Part shown: positions 1-4,943 of the stretch, piece after piece | Layout of the letters: each line of letters starts with the position of its first letter | How positions within the stretch are numbered: the first letter of the stretch is position 1 | Source: Candidatus Hydrogenedentota bacterium | GTDB taxonomy: Bacteria; Hydrogenedentota; Hydrogenedentia; Hydrogenedentales; SLHB01 | DNA length: 6,740 nucleotides | Assembly: GCA_003552485.1 (NCBI GenBank) | Contig: PUMX01000279.1 | Location: forward strand, 1-6,740 | Direction: 5' to 3' | Program-made: the position numbers and the translations under genes | The notes under the pieces: generated by a model | Seen by the model: the letters and a program-made list of their open reading frames with translations, nothing else | Told to the model about the DNA's origin: nothing | The model's database searches: none

Positions 1-304
1 CAAGGACGGTCGCCGCCTGCAAGGTCATGACGTTGTAGGTGAGCACGACGCGTTCGCCGTAGGGTTCGGGACTTACCAGCATCAGCCCCTCCGAATCGTC
101 GGTTTCCATCATGTGAACGGCGGCGTCCCGGAAATTCGCGTACTCGCCCACGCCCCAGCGGTCCCATTCCAGCAGCTGAGCGGGTTCGATGGCTTCGCCT
201 TCCCACTCGTCGAGATCCACGACGCCGTGGGCCGTAAAAGCTGTGCCGAGGGCCAGTAGGCCAACGGTGAAGAATGCAAGAAAAGGCTGGTTATACTTAC
301 GCAT
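1..304 (-). CDS. Exported protein, N-terminal part only (possible DUF1961/YesU-like)
   Basis: The reading frame starts at an ATG at 304 and is open to the window edge, giving 101 complete codons. A Shine-Dalgarno AAGGAG (313-318 on this strand) lies 8 nt upstream. Residues 1-27 form a signal peptide: MRKYNQ, then the hydrophobic stretch FLAFFTVGLLALGTAFTA, with probable cleavage after AHG or nearby. The visible mature part is acidic and aromatic (DLDEWEG, EWDRWGVGEYANF) and continues with GLMLVSPEPYGERVVLTYNV, which looks like the first strands of a secreted beta-sandwich. Similar openings occur in DUF1961/YesU-like concanavalin-type proteins found near carbohydrate genes, but this is a weak memory-based resemblance; a 3-keto-disaccharide hydrolase (DUF1080) domain is an alternative. 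It lies 60 bp downstream of the sulfatase on the same strand, so co-transcription and a role in the same glycan pathway are likely. The C-terminus is missing. Confidence 0.75.
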   Translation of the reverse strand, partial: MRKYNQPFLAFFTVGLLALGTAFTAHGVVDLDEWEGEAIEPAQLLEWDRWGVGEYANFRDAAVHMMETDDSEGLMLVSPEPYGERVVLTYNVMTLQAATVL

Positions 305-331
305 TGGTCGAGCTCCTTTAGTTTGTCGGGT

Positions 332-358
332 TCTTTGCGAACTGTCGCAGCGCAAAGA
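332..358 (-). repeat. Intercistronic perfect hairpin downstream of the sulfatase
   Basis: TCTTTGCG (332-339) and CGCAAAGA (351-358) are perfect 8-bp inverted arms around an 11-nt loop. The hairpin begins about 6 nt after the sulfatase stop codon and ends before the ribosome site of the next gene. No T-run follows on the minus strand, so it is not a standard intrinsic terminator. It could be a partial terminator, a 3'-end stabiliser for the sulfatase message, or a processing site. Confidence 0.6.
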
Positions 359-364
359 CCGCTG

Positions 365-2023
365 CTACGGCATCATGTAATCGGCCGCCCGGATTTCCTC
401 CGCGGCTTCCCGCTGCTCTTCGAGCGGCGCCTGCGGATCCGAATCGCCATAGGCCTCTTGCAGCGCGTAGAGTTCTTCCTTCAATTCTTCCCGTGTTTCC
501 TCGTAGAACGGATCGTCGTAAACGCTGTTGAGCTCGTAGGGATCCCTCTGCAGATCGTACATCTCCCACTCCCCAAGTTCATAGAAATGGGTGATTTTGT
601 AGCGGTCCGTGCGCATTCCATAGTGACGGTTTACCATGTGCACGGCGGGAAACTCAAGGTAGTGATAGTAGATGCTCTCCCGCCAGTCTTCGGGCGTTTC
701 GCCGCGCAGAAGCGGTTCCAGGCTTCGCCCCTGCATGTTCTCCGGGGGATCAAGTCCCGCCATCGTGATGAAGGTCGGCGCGAAGTCAATATTCTGCACG
801 AGATCCATGTTGTGGGAACCCGGCTCGGTAACGCCCGGCCAACTCACAATGAGTGGAATGCGCAGCGATTCCTCGTAGATCCAGCGTTTGTCGTACCAGC
901 CATGCTCACCGAGGAAGAACCCCTGATCCGAGCTGTAGACGAATACCGTGTTCTCGGCCAAACCCTCCTCTTCAAGGTAATCCATGAGCCGGCCCACGTT
1001 GTCGTCCACGGAGGCGATGGTGCGCAGATAATCTTTCACGTACCGTTGATATTTCCAGCGCACCAGATCCCGGCCGCGCAAGTCCGCTTCAAGAAAGGCT
1101 TCGTTCTTCGGGCTATACGCCGCATCCCAGGCTTCGCGCTGCTCATCCGTCAGCCTGCCTAAGCGTTCGCGGTACCGTTCGCGCCACTGGCTTGCTTCCT
1201 CGTCCCAGTAGTCGTCGTGGGGATCCAGTTTGAGGTCCCAGTAGATGTCCATGTGATCGGCGATGCTCATCTCTTGTTCTTTGGCCGCCGTGCCCCGTCC
1301 CGCATGGTCAGAGAACAAGGTGGGCGGTTCCGGGATGTACACATCGTCGTACAAGGTGAGGTGGTCCGGCCCCGGCTTCCAGTTTCGGTGCGGCGCCTTA
1401 TGGTGAGACATAACGACGAAGGGTTTATCGGATTCCACGCGCTCGCTTATCCATTCGATGGTCAGGTCGGTGATGACGTCGGTCGTGTAGCCAGTATGCT
1501 CGACGCGGCCCTCGGGCGTGCGCATGGGCGGATTGTAGTAGGGGCCCTGGCCGTAAAGCACTTCCCAGTAATCAAAGCCCGTGGGCTCACTTTCGAGATG
1601 CCACTTGCCGATCATAGCCGTCTCGTAGCCTGCCTCGCTCAGAATCTTTGGGAAGGTCTGTTGCTGCCCGTCAAATGCCTCGCGATTGGTAAACACACCG
1701 TTGATGTGGCTATGCACGCCGGTCCACAGCGTTGCGCGGCTGGGCGAACAGATCGAGTTGGCCACGAACGCATTTTCAAAAAGCGTGCCTTGGGCCGCCA
1801 ACCGGTCCAGGTTCGGGGTTTCATTGATCTTCGACCCATAGGCGCTCACGGCTTGGGCCGCGTGGTCGTCGGTGAAGACAAATACGATGTTCGGCCGCGA
1901 AGGCGCGTCTGCGGCCGGCTCCGCTTGGGCCTCGGTATGAGCCAGGCCCGTTATCGCGGCGGCCGCGGCCGCGCCGGTGGCGCCCCATTGCCGCCAGATT
2001 GAACGTCGCTCAGTGCTGGGCAT
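365..2023 (-). CDS. Secreted S1-family (formylglycine) sulfatase, GlcNAc-6-sulfatase-like
   Basis: A 552-aa arylsulfatase-fold enzyme predicted to hydrolyse sulfate esters on a glycan outside the cytoplasm. The start is fixed by AGGAGGAG 3 nt before the ATG. Residues 1-34 form an export signal with a twin-arginine (ERRSIW), a weakly hydrophobic Ala/Gly stretch and an AQA cleavage site. Core motifs are visible: metal-binding TDD (51-53), the sulfatase signature CSPSRATLWTG (92-102) with C92 the formylglycine precursor and R96, GKWHLE (139-144), SHHKAPH (206-212), and SSDQGFFLGEHGWYDKR (364-380) with D366, Q367 and K379. The C-terminal part (about 480-510, EMYDLQRDPYELNSV) is the DUF4976-like end common in this family. 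GFDYWEVLYGQGPYYNPP and HHKAPHRNW resemble GlcNAc-6-sulfatase/mucin-desulfating members. The family call is firm; the substrate is inferred. It needs a sulfatase-maturating enzyme, which is not in the window. The gene is the first of a leftward operon. Confidence 0.95.
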   Translation of the reverse strand: MPSTERRSIWRQWGATGAAAAAAITGLAHTEAQAEPAADAPSRPNIVFVFTDDHAAQAVSAYGSKINETPNLDRLAAQGTLFENAFVANSICSPSRATLWTGVHSHINGVFTNREAFDGQQQTFPKILSEAGYETAMIGKWHLESEPTGFDYWEVLYGQGPYYNPPMRTPEGRVEHTGYTTDVITDLTIEWISERVESDKPFVVMSHHKAPHRNWKPGPDHLTLYDDVYIPEPPTLFSDHAGRGTAAKEQEMSIADHMDIYWDLKLDPHDDYWDEEASQWRERYRERLGRLTDEQREAWDAAYSPKNEAFLEADLRGRDLVRWKYQRYVKDYLRTIASVDDNVGRLMDYLEEEGLAENTVFVYSSDQGFFLGEHGWYDKRWIYEESLRIPLIVSWPGVTEPGSHNMDLVQNIDFAPTFITMAGLDPPENMQGRSLEPLLRGETPEDWRESIYYHYLEFPAVHMVNRHYGMRTDRYKITHFYELGEWEMYDLQRDPYELNSVYDDPFYEETREELKEELYALQEAYGDSDPQAPLEEQREAAEEIRAADYMMP

Positions 2024-2026
2024 GAT

Positions 2027-2034
2027 CTCCTCCT
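2027..2034 (-). promoter_or_regulatory. Strong Shine-Dalgarno of the sulfatase
   Basis: The minus strand reads AGGAGGAG directly before ATC-ATG. The AGGAGG core is 5 nt from the start codon, an almost perfect anti-SD match that fixes the sulfatase start at 2023. Confidence 0.85.
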
Positions 2035-2039
2035 ATTCG

Positions 2040-2052
2040 TAACGGGTTAACC
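2040..2052. promoter_or_regulatory. Overlapping small palindromes in the sulfatase 5' leader
   Basis: TAAC-GG-GTTA (2040-2049) overlaps the 8-bp palindrome GGTTAACC (2045-2052). They lie between the predicted -10 of the sulfatase promoter and its ribosome site, where a repressor site would be expected. They are short, so chance is a real alternative. Confidence 0.25.
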
Positions 2053-2081
2053 GCGCCGCTGTTTTCTCACGGCGTCAGCTT

Positions 2082-2112
2082 AGCCTAGCACAATCCCTCG
2101 CCTTTGCCGCAA
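2082..2112 (-). promoter_or_regulatory. Candidate promoter of the sulfatase operon
   Basis: On the minus strand an extended -10, TGC-TAGGCT (-10 hexamer at 2082-2087), is preceded by TTGCGG (2107-2112) at a 19-bp spacing. The spacing is longer than ideal, but the TG-n extension compensates in sigma-70 promoters. Transcription would start near 2075, leaving a leader of about 50 nt before the ATG at 2023. Confidence 0.35.
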
Positions 2113-2144
2113 TTGCCAAGCAAACCCAAAAACGTAGCGCGTAT

Positions 2145-2174
2145 GTGAAGCTGATGAGCCGATAGTGCTACACT
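2145..2174 (+). promoter_or_regulatory. Candidate promoter of the deacetylase gene
   Basis: An extended -10, TGC-TACACT (hexamer at 2169-2174), is preceded by a weak GTGAAG at 2145-2150 with an 18-bp spacer. The -10 lies inside an imperfect palindrome, AGTG-CTA-CACT (2164-2174), with further matching pairs out to 2157 and 2181. Transcription would start near 2181, just before the inverted repeat at 2184. A second option is TTGACG at 2207-2212, but no good -10 follows it. Confidence 0.35.
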
Positions 2175-2183
2175 CTCTGCTGG

Positions 2184-2226
2184 CTTGTCATCGCATAGGA
2201 CAACGGTTGACGGCAATGATGACAAG
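2184..2226. repeat. 9-bp inverted repeat in the divergent gap
   Basis: CTTGTCATC (2184-2192) is matched exactly by its reverse complement GATGACAAG (2218-2226), 25 bp apart. If transcription starts near 2181, this would form a stem at the very 5' end of the deacetylase message. Otherwise it could be a spaced operator pair. Confidence 0.5.
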
Positions 2227-2243
2227 AAAGTGTATGGCCGTCA
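2208..2243. repeat. 7-bp inverted repeat interleaved with the previous one
   Basis: TGACGGC (2208-2214) pairs exactly with GCCGTCA (2237-2243), and G2206 could pair with C2245 beyond a G-T mismatch. Its left arm lies in the loop of the 2184-2226 repeat and its right arm outside it, so the two stems cross as in a pseudoknot or mutually exclusive structures. Confidence 0.4.
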
Positions 2244-2264
2244 GCCTGTATGTTTGCAAATAAT

Positions 2265-2268
2265 GGAG
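2265..2268 (+). promoter_or_regulatory. Ribosome binding site deciding the deacetylase start
   Basis: GGAG lies 8 nt before the ATG at 2277. The in-frame ATG at 2250 has no Shine-Dalgarno upstream, and using it would add nine polar residues in front of the signal peptide. Confidence 0.7.
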
Positions 2269-2276
2269 TACGCATC

Positions 2277-3236
2277 ATGAAGCATCGTATGTTAATAACA
2301 GCCTTGTGCGCGGGACTTTTCGGGGGTATGTTTGGCGCGGCCGCTGACGCGCCCACCTTTGCCGAACGCATGGGCTGGGGCCCTGAAGATCGGGTAGTCA
2401 TCTTCAACAACGACGACGCGGGCATGTCCCACGGTCAGAACCTCGGCTCGATTCAGAGTCTCGAGGATGGCGTTGTGACATCGTGGACGATCATGATGCC
2501 CTGTAGCTGGGTTACGGGGATCCGCGACTATCTCGAAGAGAATCCGGAGGTGTGCGCGGGCCTGCACCTGACACACACTTCGGAGTTTGGCCAATACCGG
2601 TGGACGCCGCTCGTGGGGCGGGCAGTGGCGCCTGGACTGTACGATGACGATGGATACATGTGGCCGAGTGTCGCCGAGGTCGTGGAAAACGCCACTGCGG
2701 ATGAGGTTGAGGCGGAAGCCCGCGCCCAGATACAGATGGCCGAGGACATGGGAATCGATATCTCCCACCTCGACACCCACATGGGCACGCTCAATGGATC
2801 GCCCGAGTTCTTTGAGCGCTACGTGAACATCGGCATCGAAAAGGACTTGCCTATCCGCCTGGCGGTGAACCGTTTGGAGGGCGAGATCTCCGAGGAACGC
2901 CAAGCCCGCGTTGACGAAGCGGCCGAACGCGTCTGGGACGCCGGACTGCCTGTGCTCGATTACCTGCACGCCAGTAGTTATGGTTGGGAAAAGGAGGAAA
3001 AGCTGGAGCGGTACACCGAGGTCATCCGCAACCTTCCGCCGGGTGTGACGGAGATCATTGTCCATGCGGCCTACCCGACTGAAGATTTCAATGAGATCAC
3101 CGCGTCGGGCCCCACCCGTTATGGAGACCTGCTCGCCATGACGGACCCGCGCCTCAAAGAGGCCATCGAAGAAGAAGGCGTGATTGTTATTTCTTGGCGT
3201 GAACTGCACGAGGCGCGCAAGGCCGTCGACGAGTGA
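2277..3236 (+). CDS. Exported YdjC/ChbG-family carbohydrate deacetylase
   Basis: A 319-aa protein of the YdjC/ChbG family, metal-dependent enzymes that remove N-acetyl groups from chitooligosaccharide-type sugars. Visible motifs are FNNDDAGM (43-50) with metal-site Asp 46/47, AGLHLTHT (94-101) with H97 and H100, SHLDTHMGT (163-171) with H164 and H168, VHAAYP (262-267), and the closing VIVISWRELHEA. These match the family's NADDFG, GLHLT and SHLDxH pattern. Residues 1-24 are a signal peptide (MKHRM, then ITALCAGLFGGMFGAAADA), whereas the E. coli ChbG enzyme is cytoplasmic. C11 does not sit in a good lipobox, so a soluble periplasmic or secreted protein is favoured. It stands alone, divergent from the sulfatase, and ends before a strong hairpin. 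Acting with the sulfatase on an acetylated, sulfated glycan is an inference from position. The exact substrate is unknown. Confidence 0.88.
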   Translation: MKHRMLITALCAGLFGGMFGAAADAPTFAERMGWGPEDRVVIFNNDDAGMSHGQNLGSIQSLEDGVVTSWTIMMPCSWVTGIRDYLEENPEVCAGLHLTHTSEFGQYRWTPLVGRAVAPGLYDDDGYMWPSVAEVVENATADEVEAEARAQIQMAEDMGIDISHLDTHMGTLNGSPEFFERYVNIGIEKDLPIRLAVNRLEGEISEERQARVDEAAERVWDAGLPVLDYLHASSYGWEKEEKLERYTEVIRNLPPGVTEIIVHAAYPTEDFNEITASGPTRYGDLLAMTDPRLKEAIEEEGVIVISWRELHEARKAVDE

Positions 3237-3255
3237 TGGCTTTCTGAGCATCTTG

Positions 3256-3289
3256 GCGCCCGGCGCGTGATTAATCCGCCGCCGGGCGC
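3256..3289 (+). terminator. GC hairpin after the deacetylase, probable terminator without T-run
   Basis: GCGCCCGGCG (3256-3265) and CGCCGGGCGC (3280-3289) form a perfect 10-bp stem with a 14-nt loop, 19 nt after the deacetylase stop. TCGTGG follows rather than a T-run. It separates the deacetylase from the metY promoter at 3320, which fits termination or 3'-end protection. Confidence 0.55.
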
Positions 3290-3319
3290 TCGTGGACAAG
3301 CGTAGCGCCGTTGAACCGT

Positions 3320-3348
3320 TTGACTCGATGTAGGCGACTTGCTAGCAT
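3320..3348 (+). promoter_or_regulatory. Sigma-70-type promoter of the metY-metXW operon
   Basis: TTGACT (3320-3325), a 17-bp spacer and TAGCAT (3343-3348), with a TGC extension before the -10, make this the best promoter match in the window. Transcription would start near 3355, giving a leader of about 200 nt before metY. Confidence 0.6.
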
Positions 3349-3355
3349 GACGCCT
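3332..3355. promoter_or_regulatory. 24-bp near-perfect palindrome over the metY -10 (candidate operator)
   Basis: AGGCG (3332-3336) and CGCCT (3351-3355) flank a GCTAGC core (3341-3346), all with the same centre between 3343 and 3344. Ten of twelve symmetric base pairs match; only 3337/3350 and 3339/3348 fail. It covers the -10 and the expected transcription start, the usual position for a dimeric repressor of a methionine operon. The regulator is unknown. Confidence 0.5.
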
Positions 3356-3404
3356 GCGTTCGCTGTCCCCTCCGGGTAGATTCCCCATTTCCGCAAGAAC
3401 CGGG

Positions 3405-3427
3405 GTGTGGACCACACGCGGGACCAC
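3405..3427. promoter_or_regulatory. Palindrome GTGTGG-A-CCACAC with a GGACCAC direct repeat
   Basis: GTGTGG (3405-3410) and CCACAC (3412-3417) are exact inverted arms around one base, too tight for a full RNA hairpin and so more like a DNA-binding site. GGACCAC at 3409-3415 recurs at 3421-3427, a 12-bp step. It lies about 50 bp downstream of the predicted metY transcription start. Confidence 0.35.
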
Positions 3428-3544
3428 TTGGCGCAGTGTTCATAAAGACTGTGCTATGTCATCTTACAGGCGCTGATGGCGTTTCCGTCGCCCTTAGGCA
3501 GACGCGAAGACGAGCCGCTTTCCGTGCAGCGCCGTCCTACACGT

Positions 3545-3548
3545 GGAG
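3545..3548 (+). promoter_or_regulatory. Ribosome binding site deciding the metY start
   Basis: GGAG ends 9 nt before the ATG at 3558. An upstream in-frame GTG at 3543 overlaps this site, which makes that GTG an unlikely start. Confidence 0.7.
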
Positions 3549-3557
3549 ACCATCACC

Positions 3558-4859
3558 ATGACCGATCAGAACAAGGCGTATCGCATGGCGACACTGGCCC
3601 TGCATGCCGGCCAGCAGCCGGACCCCACCACGGGCGCGCGCGCCGTGCCCATCTACCAGACTACTTCGTACCAGTTTCAGGACACCGATCACGCCGCGCG
3701 CCTGTTCGCCCTCGAGGAATTCGGCAACATCTACACGCGGATCATGAACCCGACCACGGATGTGTTTGAGAAGCGCATGGCCGCTCTCGAAGGAGGCCTC
3801 ATGGCGTTGGGGGTCTCGTCGGGATCCGCGGCGATTACGCTGGCCGCACTGAACATTTGCGGGGCCGGCCAGAACTTCGTAAGTTCACAGACGTTATACG
3901 GGGGAACCTACAATCTGTTCGCCCACACTTTGAAGGATATGGGCATCGAGGCGCGCTTCGTCGACGCAAGCAATCCGGAGAACTTCGCGGCGCGAATCGA
4001 TGAAAACACTCGATTTCTATTTGTCGAGTCTATTGGGAATCCCGCGAATGACATCGCGGATTTCGAAGCCATCGCAAAGATCGCCCACGAGCAAGGCATT
4101 CCGCTGATGGTAGACAATACGGTCACCTCACCGTTCATGTTCAAGCCTATCGAACACGGCGCCGATATCGTGGTCCAATCCGCCACGAAAATCATCGGGG
4201 GCCACGGCACGTCGATTGGCGGCGTCATTGTTGACGCAGGGACCTTCCCGTGGGACAATGGGAAGTTTCCGGAGTTGACCGAGCCCAATGAGAGCTATCA
4301 CGGCATGCGCTTCTTTGAGGCGCTCGAGCCGTTGGGCAACATCAGTTATATCATCAAGGCCCGCGTCACGTTGCTGCGCGACATGGGGCCGGCCATGTCG
4401 CCGTTTAACGCGTTTCTCTTCCTTCAGGGGCTTGAAACGCTGCACCTGCGCGCGCCGCGTCATTGCGAGAACGCGCTAAAGGTCGCCGAGTTCTTGTCCG
4501 GCCACCCACAAGTCGAGTGGGTGAATTATCCGGGTCTGAAATCGCACCGGGACTACGAACGCGCAATGAAGTATATGCCGAACGGTCAGGGCGCGATCCT
4601 GACCTTTGGGGTGAAGGGCGGGTATGAGGCGGCCCGCGGGGTGATCAACAACGTGAAGCTGGCCTCTCATCTCGCTAACGTGCTGGACGCCAAGACGTTG
4701 ATCATTCACCCCTCCTCCACCACGCACCAGCAGTTGAATGAAGAAGAACAACGGACCGCTGGCGTTACACCCAACCTTGTGCGGGTGTCGGTGGGCCTGG
4801 AAGACGCTCAGGACATTGTCGAAGATTTGGATCAGGCGCTAAATGCCGCCAGCGCATAA
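3558..4859 (+). CDS. metY: O-acetylhomoserine sulfhydrylase (PLP-dependent)
   Basis: A 433-aa cytoplasmic enzyme of the Cys/Met-metabolism PLP family, expected to convert O-acetylhomoserine plus sulfide to homocysteine and acetate. The length is usual for MetY and longer than for cystathionine gamma-synthase. Motifs include TLALHAGQQPDPTTGARAVPI at the N-terminus (split here by no insertions), the phosphate-binding YTRIMNPTTD (59-68), the PLP-stacking tyrosine in TLYGGTYN (Y114), VDNTVTSPF (185-193) with D186, and SATKIIGGHG (208-217) with K211 forming the Schiff base. The long insert after it (GTFPWDNGKFPELTEPNESY) and the HPSSTTHQQL end are typical of MetY. It is first in an operon with the metX-metW fusion 84 bp downstream, which supplies its substrate. 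An O-succinylhomoserine preference cannot be excluded from sequence alone. The start at 3558 is chosen for its ribosome site. Confidence 0.95.
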   Translation: MTDQNKAYRMATLALHAGQQPDPTTGARAVPIYQTTSYQFQDTDHAARLFALEEFGNIYTRIMNPTTDVFEKRMAALEGGLMALGVSSGSAAITLAALNICGAGQNFVSSQTLYGGTYNLFAHTLKDMGIEARFVDASNPENFAARIDENTRFLFVESIGNPANDIADFEAIAKIAHEQGIPLMVDNTVTSPFMFKPIEHGADIVVQSATKIIGGHGTSIGGVIVDAGTFPWDNGKFPELTEPNESYHGMRFFEALEPLGNISYIIKARVTLLRDMGPAMSPFNAFLFLQGLETLHLRAPRHCENALKVAEFLSGHPQVEWVNYPGLKSHRDYERAMKYMPNGQGAILTFGVKGGYEAARGVINNVKLASHLANVLDAKTLIIHPSSTTHQQLNEEEQRTAGVTPNLVRVSVGLEDAQDIVEDLDQALNAASA

Positions 4860-4881
4860 ACCAGAGGCGTTGTCCGAATGA

Positions 4882-4910
4882 ACGGCGCGGGCGCGGGGCG
4901 TCCGCGCCGT
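4882..4910 (+). repeat. Intercistronic GC hairpin between metY and metX-metW
   Basis: ACGGCGCGG (4882-4890) and CCGCGCCGT (4902-4910) form a perfect 9-bp stem with an 11-nt GC-rich loop, 22 nt after the metY stop. AGCCATTTGG follows, with no T-run. It may lower read-through into metX-metW or protect the metY message. I see no separate promoter in the 84-bp gap, so the genes are probably still one operon. Confidence 0.55.
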
Positions 4911-4943
4911 AGCCATTTGGTCAGGGAGAAGCAAGAGAACGGT

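Larger units (their letters stand above)
3356..3557 (+). other. Long untranslated leader of metY
   Basis: About 200 nt lie between the predicted start of transcription and the metY ATG, with no convincing gene. I looked for SAM-I, SAM-II and SAH riboswitch core sequences and recognised none. The stretch holds the palindrome at 3405-3417 and short C-rich segments (CCCC at 3367-3370 and 3383-3386) that could both pair with GGGG at 3402-3405. That competition would allow alternative folds, but it is only suggestive. Confidence 0.35.

Noticed and set aside
323..2002. Long open frames on the plus strand opposite the sulfatase (323-1162 and 1217-2002).
   Set aside because: They are fully antisense to a gene with clear catalytic motifs, lack recognisable domains, and are what GC-biased third codon positions produce.
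2250..2276. Upstream ATG start for the deacetylase.
   Set aside because: It has no Shine-Dalgarno and would put nine extra residues before a normal signal peptide; the 2277 start has GGAG at 8 nt.
2292..3299. 335-aa minus-strand frame opposite the deacetylase.
   Set aside because: It mirrors the whole deacetylase gene, has no family motif, and the plus-strand frame has a ribosome site, signal peptide and metal-site motifs.
3119..3427. Minus-strand frame of 102 codons across the deacetylase end and the metY promoter.
   Set aside because: It crosses a terminator-like hairpin and the best promoter in the window, shows no motif, and has no convincing ribosome site.
3451..3460. GTGCTATGTC as the -10 of a second metY promoter.
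   Set aside because: The only -35-like hexamer (TTGGCG at 3428) is 20-21 bp away, too far, and the 3320-3348 promoter is much better.
3356..3557. SAM-I, SAM-II or SAH riboswitch before metY.
   Set aside because: I looked for the conserved core sequences of these families by eye and did not find them. A covariance-model search would settle it.
3476..3769. Plus-strand frame of 97 codons beginning in the metY leader, a possible leader peptide.
   Set aside because: It runs more than 200 nt into metY in another frame, has only a weak upstream AGG, and its composition (Arg, His, Pro) is that of an out-of-frame shadow.
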